NCBI GenBank assembly: GCA_018993265.1
Contig: JAGKSW010000102.1
Span: forward strand, 1-47,088
DNA: 47,088 nt
Source: Nostoc sp. TH1S01
GTDB lineage: Bacteria; Cyanobacteriota; Cyanobacteriia; Cyanobacteriales; Nostocaceae
Direction: 5' to 3'
Shown in pieces: positions 1 through 10,323 of the stretch. The notes below the pieces were generated by a model that was not told where the DNA came from, ran no database searches, and saw only the letters and a program-made list of their open reading frames with translations. Within the stretch, counting starts at the first letter, position 1, and each line of letters begins with the position of its first letter. Made by a program: the position numbers and the translations under genes.

Positions 1-601
1 ATCCCTCGGCGGCATCTGACTGGCTTACAGCAGTAACATATCTTGGTTGACCATCTCGCAGTGCTAACCCATTGAAATGACACCTATCTTCCGCTGCCAG
101 TTTACTAATAAACGGTGGTTGCCACAGCGGAATGAAACTGTGGGTTGGGCTGACAGTTGCTAAACAGCTAAATAGGGTATTGACAAATATCAAATTATCT
201 GAAACAACCTGAGTGGGAATTTTGTTGCTCTGGAATAAACAATCACTCACGACGACATCGTGAATATCTAAGTCGCCTGTAACATAACTTATCTGGGGCA
301 AATACACAGCATCATAGTTGTCGTGAACCTGTCCTGGTTCCAGAATATTTTCAAAGCGCCACAGTTGATATAGGGAACTCATATACAAGCTGTTTGCTTG
401 GGCATACAAACCCATGCAGCGTTCAAAGGTGCGCTCAAATACTGATAATCGCCCGTTGGCTTGCAAGCCGATGAAAAATAGTTTACCTGCTTGATAGGTA
501 GTGAAAGCTAGACTGAGATTCTGCTCGAATAGCCAAGGGGTAAACTGCCTTGAGGCATTCATCTCTAAGCTATTAGATGCAGCTACAGAATTTTGATTCA
601 T
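1..601 (-). CDS. TIGR03032-family protein, N-terminal part (runs off left edge)
   Basis: This is the first 200 codons of a minus-strand gene whose 3' end lies outside the window. The frame opens at the ATG at 599-601 and has no stop down to base 1. The translation begins MNQNSVAASNSLEMNASRQF and continues with FTPWLFEQNLSLAFTTYQAG, then a segment ending KLFFIGLQANGRLSVFERTF. This pattern (PWL, LAxTTYQxGKLFxIG, FxRxxxRxMGL) is what I remember of the TIGR03032 family, beta-propeller-like proteins of unknown function in cyanobacteria and proteobacteria, some near polysaccharide or TPR-protein genes. I see no signal peptide. The biochemical role is not known to me. The family call comes from motif memory, so moderate confidence. 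Confidence 0.7.
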   Translation of the reverse strand, partial: MNQNSVAASNSLEMNASRQFTPWLFEQNLSLAFTTYQAGKLFFIGLQANGRLSVFERTFERCMGLYAQANSLYMSSLYQLWRFENILEPGQVHDNYDAVYLPQISYVTGDLDIHDVVVSDCLFQSNKIPTQVVSDNLIFVNTLFSCLATVSPTHSFIPLWQPPFISKLAAEDRCHFNGLALRDGQPRYVTAVSQSDAAEG

Positions 602-676
602 TGTTGATGACAAATAAGACTTCAGTGAGCCGACAAATCAAGGGTTTGGCTGAGGGGGAATGGCAATAATAAGGTC

Positions 677-722
677 AAAAGTTAAAAGTCAAAAATTCTC
701 TGACTTTTGACTTTTAACTTTT
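677..722. repeat. Perfect 18-bp inverted repeat
   Basis: Bases 677-694 (AAAAGTTAAAAGTCAAAA) are exactly complementary to 705-722, with a 10-base loop. The arms are built from a period-7 to 8 word of the AAAAGTC type, and further copies follow up to 735. Related GTCAAAA/CTTTTGAC repeats recur at 18955-19008 and 21496-21516. It may fold in RNA and end transcription, but the gene to its left points away from it, so a dispersed repeat is the simpler reading. Confidence 0.75.
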
Positions 723-1324
723 GACTTTTGACTTCCCCTTTCGGGTGTAGGTGTTCAAAACCCTCACACCCAGTCTCAACAGACAACCTTTGTGTTTAAG
801 TGCTGACAAAGAGGGAAATACAAAGCTAATACCAGTTTTGCCTGCTTTTATGCTTTCTTATTATCTCTGAAGCAACTTCTGGTAAACGGCTTTACTGAAT
901 CTTAAAAATGTTACGTAATCTAAAATCTTATATGTTCCCAGGTTTTGGTCAACTCTAATTTAATCTTTGTAAAAATATATGTTTTTTCACTTATTAAACA
1001 GTTGATATCTTGTGTAGTTTTATTTTCTTATTGACATAGAAGAAATTTCTTCTTGTGCTAAAAATTATTCTGTGATAAGCAATATTACTGAAAATTTATA
1101 AGTTATTTTGATTGAATATTCTGTGCTTGAGCAAGAATCAAGTTCATATAAGCTTAATATAATGCTAGTGACCATAACTAATCAGCTTATCAAGCCGATT
1201 AATAATACAGTATTTGAGATTGACGGCTAAGAGGATGTTTTAAAAATCCTTAGTAATGTATAGCAGTCGAAGCATAGGTTAGGACTATGTTGGTGGCTGA
1301 AACTCATGAAAATACTTAGTTCCT

Positions 1325-1349
1325 ACTCAGCACTCAGCACTCAGCACTT
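1325..1349. repeat. Period-7 tandem repeat (ACTCAGC type)
   Basis: Three to four copies of the heptamer ACTCAGC/CAGCACT in tandem. This is the same short tandemly repeated sequence found in the tal-pyk spacer (2625-2656, 2715-2747) and inside smc. Confidence 0.8.
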
Positions 1350-1390
1350 CACTATATCAAAGACTTTGAGATTCCTCTAAATCCATACAG

Positions 1391-1446
1391 AAATCCCACA
1401 TTCCGCTTCTCCTTTGTGTTAGTGGGAGATACAGAATGTGGGATTT
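1391..1446. repeat. 13-bp inverted repeat, possible hairpin downstream of tal
   Basis: AAATCCCACATTC at 1391-1403 pairs perfectly with GAATGTGGGATTT at 1434-1446; the interior holds a second short pairing (TCTCC with GGAGA). It lies about 140 bases past the tal stop on the minus strand. It could act as a weak terminator or be a small mobile repeat. There is no strong T run on either side. Confidence 0.6.
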
Positions 1447-1469
1447 TCAGCTGCTGCACATTTAACTTC

Positions 1470-1575
1470 AGGACTTACGCAAAAATAACGTAACTCCGTC
1501 ATTACGAGCGATAGCGAAGTAATCTCCCCTGACCCTGGGATTGCTTCCCTACACTTCGTTCCGGTCGCAATGACA
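1470..1575. repeat. REP/MITE-like element with imperfect inverted ends
   Basis: The element starts GGACTTACGCA, a word I associate with ends of small Nostoc repeats. It contains GTCATTACGAGCG (1498-1510) facing GGTCGCAATGAC (1563-1574), with inner AGTAATC and GATTGCTTC blocks also inverted. The layout resembles interspersed cyanobacterial REP elements. It ends eight bases before the tal stop codon and could serve as its 3' hairpin. Confidence 0.6.
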
Positions 1576-1582
1576 ATTTGTT

Positions 1583-2581
1583 CTAATGGCTGGCGACTAC
1601 TTCTAAACGAATTAGGCGTTCTGCCAATAGTTTTTCTAGGTCTTCTAAGGCTTTGGTAAATCCTTTGATACCTTCGTCTAATTTGTCGTAAGCCATTTGG
1701 TCTTCGGCGTGCATTTTGTCGAAGGTGGCTTTGTCGATGGAGATTTTGGCAATGTCCATGCTGGCTGCTTTGGTAGCGTCCAGTTTGCGGGGTAGTTCGT
1801 CGATGGTGGCTTGCAACTCACCTAACAAAGAAGGAGAGATGGTGAGTAAGTCGCAACCTGCCAACTCTGTGATTTCACCAACGTTGCGGAAGCTTGCGCC
1901 CATAACTTCGGTTTTGTAACCGAACTTTTTATAGTAGTTATAGATGGTGGTAACAGATACTACACCGGGATCTTCAGCAGAGGGATAACTGTCGCGCCCA
2001 GTTGATTTTTTATACCAGTCAAGAATCCGACCGACGAAGGGGGAAATTAAGGTAACACCTGCTTCAGCACAAGCGATCGCTTGATGTAAACCAAACAACA
2101 GAGTTAAGTTACAGTGAATGCCTTCTTTTTCCAGAATTTCGGCAGCGCGAATACCTTCCCAGGTACTAGCAATTTTAATCAAAATTCTTTCGGGGCCAAT
2201 GCCAGCAGCTTTATACTGAGCAATGATTTCTCGACCTTTGGCAACTGTCGCTTCTGTGTCGTAAGACAAACGCGCATCTACTTCTGTAGAAACGCGACCA
2301 GGAATGATTTGCAGAATCTTCAAACCAAAGGATACAGCCAAGCGGTCAAAAGCTAAAGAAACAATTTGGGCTTGGCTTGCACCTGCACCTGCATCTTTTT
2401 TGGCTTGCAGTAAAGTCTGATCAACAATATCCTGATACTCTGGCATTTGTGCCGCAGCAGTAATCAGTGAAGGGTTGGTGGTCGCGTCTCTCGGTGTAAA
2501 TTTTTCAATGGCTTTAATATCGCCAGTATCAGCAACTACTACTGTAACTTCGCGCAACTGTTCTAGTAAATTTTTAGACAT
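1583..2581 (-). CDS. tal: Transaldolase
   Basis: Transaldolase moves a dihydroxyacetone unit between sedoheptulose 7-phosphate plus glyceraldehyde 3-phosphate and fructose 6-phosphate plus erythrose 4-phosphate, in the cytosolic pentose phosphate pathway. The 332-residue protein shows ATTNPSLI (33-40) and the Schiff-base lysine in [12 protein letters not shown] (K136), as in the TalB class; the length is usual. I start it at the ATG at 2579-2581 because GGAG lies six bases upstream; an in-frame TTG six bases earlier would touch that GGAG. It is last in the xfp-gap-pyk-tal series, 284 bases after pyk. Many cyanobacteria carry another tal near zwf/opcA, so this may be one of two copies (family knowledge, not visible here). 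Confidence 0.95.
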   Translation of the reverse strand: MSKNLLEQLREVTVVVADTGDIKAIEKFTPRDATTNPSLITAAAQMPEYQDIVDQTLLQAKKDAGAGASQAQIVSLAFDRLAVSFGLKILQIIPGRVSTEVDARLSYDTEATVAKGREIIAQYKAAGIGPERILIKIASTWEGIRAAEILEKEGIHCNLTLLFGLHQAIACAEAGVTLISPFVGRILDWYKKSTGRDSYPSAEDPGVVSVTTIYNYYKKFGYKTEVMGASFRNVGEITELAGCDLLTISPSLLGELQATIDELPRKLDATKAASMDIAKISIDKATFDKMHAEDQMAYDKLDEGIKGFTKALEDLEKLLAERLIRLEVVASH

Positions 2582-2624
2582 AATCAACTCCGCGATGGTG
2601 ATTTGTGTAGGATTTACCTAACTT

Positions 2625-2747
2625 AGTGCTGAGTACTGAGTGCTGAGTGCTGAGTCTTGATTAAAGTAGAAAAGACTCAAACCTATGAGACTAGATAGCT
2701 GTGGGAGGTTTTTTAACTCAGCACTCAGCACTTTTAACTCAGCACTC
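2625..2747. repeat. Two opposing blocks of heptamer repeats between pyk and tal
   Basis: Block one (2625-2656) is a run of TGAGTGC-type heptamers and block two (2715-2747) is the complementary CTCAGCA-type run. An RNA crossing this spacer could form a long stem of about 15-20 bp. It lies in the 284-base gap between the pyk stop and the tal start, where it could affect read-through or message stability. Confidence 0.75.
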
Positions 2748-2865
2748 TTCATCTAATTCCCCTATGTGTTTACACTCTCTACTGTCGCTAAAATTCTGAT
2801 TTCGGCAATCTTTCTTAATGCTTGCTTATTTCACTGAGCGAAGCCTCAGCCTTATTCTAGGTGCG

Positions 2866-4296
2866 TCAAGCTAGAATTGGCTGTCCAATAGAATGCACTT
2901 TGATTAAACTAGTTGTGCCTGATTTACCAATTGGAACGCCGGAAGTAATCACCACTTTATCGCCTTCATTCACCAAACCCGTGTCTGCCACTGTGTTGAG
3001 GACATTGACAAACATTTCCTCAGCGTTGTGAACTGGCGGAATTAATATAGGTTCGATTCCCCAAGAAAGTGCTAGTTGGCGATAGGCATTTTCTTCAGAG
3101 GTGAGGGCAATAATCGGCGCGGAAGGACGGTATTTTGAGACTAATTTGGCTGTACTGCCAGAGGTGGTATTACAAAGAATTGCCTTTGCGCCTGTTTCAT
3201 AAGCAATGCGACATACTGCTTCAGCCACCGATTCAGTAACGCTGAGACTACCTGCTTCGTGACACCAGGAATGTTTACCACCTTCTTGCAAAGCTTGTTC
3301 TGTGCGTAGGGCGATATTATGCATGGTTTGCACAGCCGCTATGGGATATTGACCGACGGCTGTTTCTCCCGAAAGCATGACGGCATCGGTACCATCCAAA
3401 ATGGAGTTGGCAACGTCGGTAGCTTCGGCGCGGGTGGGATCTGGTGCGCTAATCATCGACTCCAGCATTTGGGTAGCGGTAATCACGGGTTTGCCAGCCT
3501 GATTACAACGGTGAATAATATCCTTTTGAATCAGGGGAACTTCGTGAATGGGAACTTCTACCCCTAAATCACCACGGGCAATCATAATGCCGTCAGCAAC
3601 TTGTAAGATGGAGTCGAAACGCTCAACTGCTTCTGGTCTTTCGATTTTGGCAATCAAACGTATAGAAGCCCCAGCAGCTTCGATCATCCGTTGGGCAGGT
3701 TCTAAATCTTGGGGCGATCGCACAAAAGAAACCGCCGCAAAATCAACACCCAACTGAATGCCAAAGCGTAAATCCATCAAGTCTTTTTCGGTGATTGAAC
3801 TTACGGGTAGCGGTGTTTCTGGCAGATTAACGCCCTTGTGGGTGGAAATTAACCCGCCAATTTTTACCAACGCCCGAATTTTATCGGCATCGCGATCGGT
3901 GACAATTAATTTGACGCGTCCATCATTAATTAAAATTGGTTCCCCTGGTCTAACCATTGCGAACAAAGTCGGCAAGGGTAAAGGCAGTTCGTCGATACTA
4001 TTGCCTTTGTCCTGCAAAACAAATGTGACTTCTTCACCAGCTTCGACATTTAGTCCTTCTGGTGGTAAAACTCCTAAACGAATTTTCGGGCCACAGAGGT
4101 CTTGCATAATTGCCACTGGCTTTTGGCGATCGGCACTAATTTGCCGTAAATACTTAGCCGTTTGTCCGTGAAATTCATGAGCGCCGTGTGAAAAATTTAA
4201 CCTCGCTACGTTCATCCCAGCTTCTACAAGGGCTTGCAGTTTTTCCGGTGCAGAACTAGCAGGGCCAACAGTGCAAATAATTTTGGTTCGACGCAT
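2866..4296 (-). CDS. pyk: Pyruvate kinase
   Basis: Catalyses phosphoenolpyruvate plus ADP to pyruvate plus ATP, the last step of glycolysis. The 476-residue protein has the N-terminal RRTKIICTVGPAS, the substrate-binding ARLNFSHG (R32, N34, S36), and the active-site LIAKIERPEAV (K217, E219) followed by IMIARGDLGVEVP. The C-terminal domain contains TTSGSTAKLVSKYRP, the usual effector phosphate-binding segment. Length fits the bacterial family. The ATG at 4294-4296 is the natural start, since residues 1-10 already belong to the fold. It is third in the cluster, 354 bases after gap. Cyanobacteria usually have two pyruvate kinases; which of the two this is cannot be settled here. Confidence 0.96.
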   Translation of the reverse strand: MRRTKIICTVGPASSAPEKLQALVEAGMNVARLNFSHGAHEFHGQTAKYLRQISADRQKPVAIMQDLCGPKIRLGVLPPEGLNVEAGEEVTFVLQDKGNSIDELPLPLPTLFAMVRPGEPILINDGRVKLIVTDRDADKIRALVKIGGLISTHKGVNLPETPLPVSSITEKDLMDLRFGIQLGVDFAAVSFVRSPQDLEPAQRMIEAAGASIRLIAKIERPEAVERFDSILQVADGIMIARGDLGVEVPIHEVPLIQKDIIHRCNQAGKPVITATQMLESMISAPDPTRAEATDVANSILDGTDAVMLSGETAVGQYPIAAVQTMHNIALRTEQALQEGGKHSWCHEAGSLSVTESVAEAVCRIAYETGAKAILCNTTSGSTAKLVSKYRPSAPIIALTSEENAYRQLALSWGIEPILIPPVHNAEEMFVNVLNTVADTGLVNEGDKVVITSGVPIGKSGTTSLIKVHSIGQPILA

Positions 4297-4650
4297 AGGG
4301 ATCAGGGTTCAGGTATATATTGCGATATAGCGCAGGAGGCAGGAGGCAGAGAGCAGCGCGTTGCGGGGGTTCCCCCCGTTGTAGCGACTGCGGAGAGGCA
4401 GAAGGCAGGAGGTAAAAGTATTACTACTGCTAGTATTGGTACTTTTGAAATTTCCTAGTCTTTCTGACTACAGCTATAAATACCTTCAGCAATTATCTGC
4501 ATCTATATCACTTGTGCTTCATATCACTCCTTTTGTATGTAAAAAAGCTTTTTTATGGAGTCTGAAGTGTGTAGACACCCTTTGGGCGGCTTCCCAAAGG
4601 GCAAGCTGAAGTCTAAATTTCATACTTCACACTTCACACTTCAGACTTTA
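4297..4650. repeat. Repeat-filled spacer between gap and pyk
   Basis: No gene is visible. The gap contains a purine-rich (A)GGAGGCAG repeat tract (about 4330-4412) interrupted by an insert with GCGGGGGTTCCCCCCGT (a short hairpin). A second element at 4559-4648 has ends GTCTGAAGTGTG and CACACTTCAGAC in inverted order and an inner hairpin CCCTTTGGG/CCCAAAGGG near 4579-4603. Both look like nested mobile repeats. The second could stall or end transcription leaving gap. Confidence 0.7.
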
Positions 4651-5691
<1,041 letters not shown>

Positions 5692-5837
5692 TCAACCTCC
5701 TAATTGAGAACAACCCAGGTCTGTTCTCCGTTTCAGCGCGGCATTTAGCTGGGTTAATTTTGGTCTGACTGAGCTGATCGTGACAGCCTTAGACACCTAA
5801 ACGCATTTTGTTAGATATCTTTTAAGGTTTTGGGAAA

Positions 5838-5898
5838 GTATGAAGTGTGAAGTATGAAGTATGAAATTTCAGACTTCAGCCTTCATACTTCAGAATTT
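5838..5898. repeat. Period-7 repeats forming a hairpin between xfp and gap
   Basis: A run of GTATGAA/GTGTGAA heptamers (5838-5868) is followed by the complementary CTTCAGC/CTTCATA run up to the xfp stop codon. Paired in RNA this gives an imperfect stem immediately downstream of xfp. Similar CTTCATA-type repeats occur at 4618-4648, 23265-23291, 25908-25940 and 43660-43675. Confidence 0.75.
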
Positions 5899-8278
5899 AA
5901 TACGGCCACTGCCAGTTGCGGATTTCGGGCATATCTTCGCCGTACTTGGAAATGTAGTGTTTGTGTTCGATCAGCTTATCTTGCAGGTTTTGTTTGATGT
6001 ATGCGGCTTTGTAACCTAGTTTTGGTACGCGATCGATTACATCCATAACTAAATGATAGCGATCGAGGTCATTGAGAACCACCATATCAAAGGGTGTTGT
6101 GGTCGTTCCTTCCTCTTTGTAACCACGGACATGGAGGTTATGATGATTAGTCTGGCGATAAGTTAACCGATGGATTAACCAAGGATAGCCATGAAAGGCG
6201 AAGATAATCGGTTTATCGGTTGTGAAAATTGTATCGAAGTCTTTGGGAGTTAAACCGTGAGGATGCTCACTTTTTGGCTGTAATGTCATCAAATCGACGA
6301 CGTTGACCACTCTGACTTTTAAGTCTGGGAAGAATTGACGCAGCATATCCACAGCCGCCAAGGTTTCTAAGGTGGGTACATCCCCAGCACAAGCCATGAC
6401 TACATCTGGTTCACTACCTTGGTCGTTACTTGCCCATTCCCAAATGCCAATGCCTTTGGTGCAGTGTTTAATGGCCGCATCCATATCTAGATACTGCAAG
6501 GCTGGTTGTTTGCCTGCAATAATCACGTTGACGTAGTTCCGGCTTCTTAAGCAGTGGTCGGTAACAGAAAGTAAGGTGTTGGCATCAGGGGGAAGATAGA
6601 CGCGAATTACTTCTGATTTTTTATTAATCACATGGTCGATAAAACCAGGGTCTTGGTGCGAGAAGCCGTTGTGGTCTTGTCGCCAAACGTGAGAGGTGAG
6701 TAAGTAATTCAGGGAAGCGATTGGTCTGCGCCAGGAAATATGGCGGGTGGTTTTCAACCATTTGGCGTGCTGGTTGAACATGGAATCAATGATGTGGATG
6801 AAGGCTTCGTAGCAGGAGAAGAAGCCGTGACGACCAGTCAGGAGATAGCCTTCTAACCAACCTTGACAATTGGTTTCGCTGAGAATTTCCATTACCCGAC
6901 CGTTGGGGGATAGGTGTTCGTCTTCGGGCAGGATTTTGGAAACCCAAGTTCTATCTGTGACTTCAAAGATGGCATCTAAACGATTGGAGGCGGTTTCATC
7001 AGGGCCAAAAACGCGGAAATTCCGGCTGTCGAGGTTAAGTTTCATCACATCCCGCAGGAATTTGCCTGTGACTTTGGTGGCTTCCGCTTCGATTTTGCCG
7101 GGATGTGAAACATGCACAGCGTAATCTTGGAAGTTGGGCATTCGCAAGTCACGCAACAAGATACCGCCGTTGGCGTGGGGATTGTCGCCCATCCGCCGCA
7201 GACCTGTGGGGGCTAATTGGGCGAGTTCGGGAATCAGTTTGCCGTTAGCATCGAAGAGTTCTTCAGGTTTGTAACTCTTCATCCATTCTTCTAATAATTT
7301 TAAATGTTCCGGCTGCTGTGCGATCGCTCCGAAGGGAACTTGATGCGATCGCCAAAAATCTTCGGTTTTCTTGCCATCAACTTCTTTTGGCCCTGTCCAG
7401 CCTTTCGGCGTTCTGAGAATTATCATCGGCCAGCGCGGACGTTCTATAAATCCATGTACGCGAGCTTCTCTTTGGATGTTTTGAATTTCGGAAATGACTG
7501 TATCTAATGTTGCCGCCATCTGCTGATGCACATCTGCGGGATCGGCACCTTCGACAAAGTAAGGTTTATAGCCATAACCCACAAATAAGCTTTCTAATTC
7601 TTCATCGCTTAACCGTGATAACACTGTCGGGTTAGCAATTTTATAGCCATTAAGATGCAGAATCGGCAAAACAGCCCCATCATTAACTGGGTTGAGAAAC
7701 TTATTGGAGTGCCAACTTGTAGCTAAAGCACCTGTTTCAGCTTCGCCATCACCCACAACCGCAGCCACAATCAAATCAGGATTGTCATAAGCTGCACCGA
7801 AGGCGTGAACTAAGGCATAACCCAACTCGCCACCTTCGTGAATTGAACCAGGGGTTTCGGGGGCTACGTGGCTGGGAATCCCACCAGGGAAGGAAAATTG
7901 TTTGAACAACTGCTTCATCCCTTCAACATCTTGGGAAATGTTGGGATAATATTCGCTGTAAGTTCCTTCTAGGTATGTGTTAGCAACTAAGCCAGGGCCA
8001 CCATGACCAGGCCCAGCAATATAAATCATGTTCGCATCATATTTTTTAATAATGCGGTTGAGGTGGACGTAAATAAAATTCAGCCCTGGTGTAGTACCCC
8101 AATGTCCTAAAAGTCGGGGTTTCACATGTTCTATTTTCAGGGTTTCTCTCAGCAGTGGATTATCTAGTAGATAGATTTGCCCTACTGATAAATAGTTCGC
8201 CGCCCGCCAGTAGGCATTAATTTGATGCAATTCTTCATCTTTTAAAGGCTTGGTCTGTGGAGAGATTGCTAAAGTCAT
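5897..8278 (-). CDS. xfp: Phosphoketolase (xylulose-5-/fructose-6-phosphate)
   Basis: A thiamine-diphosphate enzyme that splits xylulose 5-phosphate (and usually fructose 6-phosphate) with inorganic phosphate into acetyl phosphate plus glyceraldehyde 3-phosphate or erythrose 4-phosphate. The 793-residue length is normal. Visible marks are [36 protein letters not shown], and the TPP/Mg motif [19 protein letters not shown]. The C-terminal third has [11 protein letters not shown] and the [16 protein letters not shown] segment. ATG at 8276-8278 is the start. It is the first gene of the xfp-gap-pyk-tal series, so the series promoter should lie in the 1-kb spacer upstream. The product acetyl phosphate can feed acetate or acetyl-CoA synthesis and gives a route around part of glycolysis. 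Confidence 0.96.
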   Translation of the reverse strand: MTLAISPQTKPLKDEELHQINAYWRAANYLSVGQIYLLDNPLLRETLKIEHVKPRLLGHWGTTPGLNFIYVHLNRIIKKYDANMIYIAGPGHGGPGLVANTYLEGTYSEYYPNISQDVEGMKQLFKQFSFPGGIPSHVAPETPGSIHEGGELGYALVHAFGAAYDNPDLIVAAVVGDGEAETGALATSWHSNKFLNPVNDGAVLPILHLNGYKIANPTVLSRLSDEELESLFVGYGYKPYFVEGADPADVHQQMAATLDTVISEIQNIQREARVHGFIERPRWPMIILRTPKGWTGPKEVDGKKTEDFWRSHQVPFGAIAQQPEHLKLLEEWMKSYKPEELFDANGKLIPELAQLAPTGLRRMGDNPHANGGILLRDLRMPNFQDYAVHVSHPGKIEAEATKVTGKFLRDVMKLNLDSRNFRVFGPDETASNRLDAIFEVTDRTWVSKILPEDEHLSPNGRVMEILSETNCQGWLEGYLLTGRHGFFSCYEAFIHIIDSMFNQHAKWLKTTRHISWRRPIASLNYLLTSHVWRQDHNGFSHQDPGFIDHVINKKSEVIRVYLPPDANTLLSVTDHCLRSRNYVNVIIAGKQPALQYLDMDAAIKHCTKGIGIWEWASNDQGSEPDVVMACAGDVPTLETLAAVDMLRQFFPDLKVRVVNVVDLMTLQPKSEHPHGLTPKDFDTIFTTDKPIIFAFHGYPWLIHRLTYRQTNHHNLHVRGYKEEGTTTTPFDMVVLNDLDRYHLVMDVIDRVPKLGYKAAYIKQNLQDKLIEHKHYISKYGEDMPEIRNWQWPY

Positions 8279-9222
8279 ATTGAATTTCCGTATACAACAG
8301 GATTTTGACTTTGTTCAGTAAGCTAGTGTAGTGGTCTATGCAGTCAAGGCCATCTTACTCATGACAAATTTTTCCCAGCGCAAATCTGGAAAAAACTGTA
8401 CTACTTTTTATTGCGATCGGTGGTTTGAAAATTTTAATGAGTGATGAATAATTCCCGACTATCTCCTCTTTGAGAGAGTAGCAGATATAACCAAGATGGC
8501 TTGCTAGTTTTAAGATTTTTTTAAACCATTTATTACAAAAGAAGAAAATTCACTATATAAGTGAATTTAGAAAAGATAATCTTTATTAAGAAATACTACT
8601 TCTGATAGCAAAACAAGAACCCTGTGAAATTGATTAGGGGAAGGATAGCTTTTGCGCCAGTGAACATTATATTTTGATGCAAATAAGTAGAGCGACGTAA
8701 ATATTTGTAGTTGAGAAAAGGCAGAAGGCACTGGTTCGGCTCCTTTCGGCTTCGCTCAAGGCAAGTCGCTCACCAACCAGGCAGGAGGGAAGAGGGTTTT
8801 AAGCTAATTAACCTTTCTTAATATAGTTTGGTTTTTTCCACCGACTTACTTATCTAAAATTGCCTGTAAATATAGCAGTTTTTAAATCAGTAAGGTACAA
8901 GGAAAAATAATTAACCGCAGATTAACACGGATAGAATTTCAGTGATTGCACTAAGTAGAATATTTCATTAATTCGTAGCGAATTCTCTGCGTACCTTTGC
9001 GTTTAAATTTTTAACCTCAATTCGCTACGATTTTATGCAAAGCTTTCCTAAGTTATACTAACTGCGTCATCCTAATACTTCAGATGTTGAACCCGCTTTT
9101 GTGACTTTAGGAAAAGATAAATAAGTAATAGCAATTCTTTGTGAAGCTGCACAGACAATTGGTATAAGGCACTCTTCCATACAAAATTCATCGCATTAAT
9201 CAGCAACGCCAAACAATGAAAG
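8279..9222. other. Long spacer upstream of xfp, promoter region plus repeat remnants
   Basis: I see no supported gene. One 27-codon frame (8361-8444) has no homology signal I recognise and no ribosome site. The part nearest xfp (8279-8660) is low in repeats and is the likely promoter and leader of the xfp cluster. Bases 8720-8790 hold a nested repeat (AGGCAGAAGGC tract split by a GGTTCGGCTCCTTTCGGC insert). Bases 8971-9031 hold the inverted pair TTCGTAGCGAATT / AATTCGCTACGA. I could not identify a confident NtcA-type GTA-N8-TAC site. Confidence 0.6.
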
Positions 9223-9253
9223 AGGCAGAGTAGTATTTAAAGCTACTCTGCCT
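9223..9253 (-). terminator. Hairpin terminator after the PRC-barrel gene
   Basis: AGGCAGAGTAG (9223-9233) pairs perfectly with CTACTCTGCCT (9243-9253) around a nine-base loop. It lies about 30 bases past the stop of the 9285 gene. Read on the minus strand it is followed by CTTTCATTGTTT, a moderate T tract, so it probably ends the smc/PRC transcript. Confidence 0.75.
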
Positions 9254-9284
9254 GCTTAATTATCAAGATGAAATGGGTTAAATC

Positions 9285-10265
9285 TTAATACCCGCCTTCT
9301 TCTTCGTATTCTGGTTGCCTTTCTTTGACTTTCTTAGGAATGTTGACTGGTTTTGGCGCATCTTCCCAAGCGTCGCCTTCGACATCATCGTCATAATCGT
9401 CGTAATCGTCGGTGTAGGCTTTGGTTTCGTACTTGGGTGGTTGTTGATATCTGTCGCGGCCTGTAGCTTCACTCCAGTTATCTTCTTCTTCGTCTTCTTC
9501 GTAGCGGATAGACTCATACTGTCGCGCTCGCATAACTTCGCGCCTTGGTCTTTCTTCTTCTACGTAGTCTTCGTTCCATTCTTCTTCCCGTGCTACGGGT
9601 TCGGGGGTGCGAACTTTCGGCTTGGGTGGCTGTAATGGTACACCACTGGGTAGCTGATTAGAGGGTGCAACTGTGCGCGGTGCAGAATAACCATATTCTT
9701 CGTCTGCATCTCTTTCCCAAGGTGCTTTACCAATACCTAAACGCTCCAGCACACCTACTGTTAATTGCGTTGTACGTTCTTCAGCGCCTTCAAAGACAAT
9801 TAATCTGCTGGGGCCTGTGCTAACAATTTCATCGATGGAAATTTCGTAAGTGCTGAGAAATTGGTCGGGAATTTGCGGTACTCCCAAAGAAGCAATAATG
9901 ATCGAGTGTAGTTTACCTGATATACCATCAAACTTAAAGCCTCGGACTCTGCCTAAGACTTCACCTGTTTCTGTAATTACTTCCCAGTTAATCAGATTAC
10001 TGAAAGCTTCAATATCAATATCTTCGATGACATCTTCGTTATCAACCAGGATGGCATCACCGATTTGGTTGATACTACTAAGGTACATATAGCGTGGCAG
10101 TCCAGAGATAGAGATCAGGCTGTCTCGTAAACCAAGAGCCACAACCTCCCTTTGATCAATATCAACCCAGATTTGATTAACAATCCCTAGCCGCTTGGCG
10201 TTGTCGCGGGTAATCACCTGAGTATTTAATAAGTCGGAACGCCTAATTATCTGTTCAGAGGTCAT
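9285..10265 (-). CDS. Two-PRC-barrel protein with long acidic disordered tail
   Basis: The 326-residue protein has two PRC-barrel-like beta domains. The first is near residues 5-85 (RRSDLLNTQVITRDNAKRLG, VNQIWVDIDQREVVALGL). The second is near 88-175 (NWEVITETGEVLGRVRGFKF, SIIIASLGVP). From about residue 190 to the end it is rich in Pro, Glu, Asp, Arg and Tyr, including runs like EEDEEED and DDYDDYDDD, so very likely disordered. There is no signal peptide or membrane segment. The start ATG at 10263-10265 lies 58 bases after the smc stop, so the two are probably one transcript. PRC barrels occur in photosynthetic reaction centres, RimM and archaeal division proteins. The role here is unknown; a link to SMC is only a context inference. 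Confidence 0.85.
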   Translation of the reverse strand: MTSEQIIRRSDLLNTQVITRDNAKRLGIVNQIWVDIDQREVVALGLRDSLISISGLPRYMYLSSINQIGDAILVDNEDVIEDIDIEAFSNLINWEVITETGEVLGRVRGFKFDGISGKLHSIIIASLGVPQIPDQFLSTYEISIDEIVSTGPSRLIVFEGAEERTTQLTVGVLERLGIGKAPWERDADEEYGYSAPRTVAPSNQLPSGVPLQPPKPKVRTPEPVAREEEWNEDYVEEERPRREVMRARQYESIRYEEDEEEDNWSEATGRDRYQQPPKYETKAYTDDYDDYDDDVEGDAWEDAPKPVNIPKKVKERQPEYEEEGGY

Positions 10266-10323
10266 TCTATACCGAGTCCTGATCTCGAATCCGGTTTATC
10301 TATACACTATTATTAACAAAGAT

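Larger units (their letters stand above)
602..1582. other. Repeat-rich intergenic spacer, no convincing gene
   Basis: About 980 bases lie between the start of the left-edge gene and the stop of tal. I find no ORF with a plausible start and ribosome site. The spacer holds a perfect 18-bp hairpin (677-722), an AT-rich stretch (about 900-1200) that should contain the promoter of the left-edge gene, a short run of period-7 repeats (1325-1349), a 13-bp inverted repeat (1391-1446) and a REP-like element (1470-1575). Confidence 0.7.

Noticed and set aside
2625-2747. Possible CRISPR-like array from repeated TGAGTGC units
   Set aside because: The units are 7 bases in direct tandem with no spacers; these are short tandem repeats.
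8361-8444. 27-codon frame in the xfp upstream spacer
   Set aside because: No ribosome site, short, no pattern; probably chance.
8279-8700. NtcA binding site upstream of xfp
   Set aside because: I searched for GTA-N8-TAC and found only partial matches, not enough to report.
9315-9635. 106-codon plus-strand frame opposite the acidic tail of the PRC-barrel protein
   Set aside because: It is the complement of Glu/Asp-rich codons, which always gives Phe/Val/Ser-rich hydrophobic translations. No start context, and the opposite frame has clear domains.
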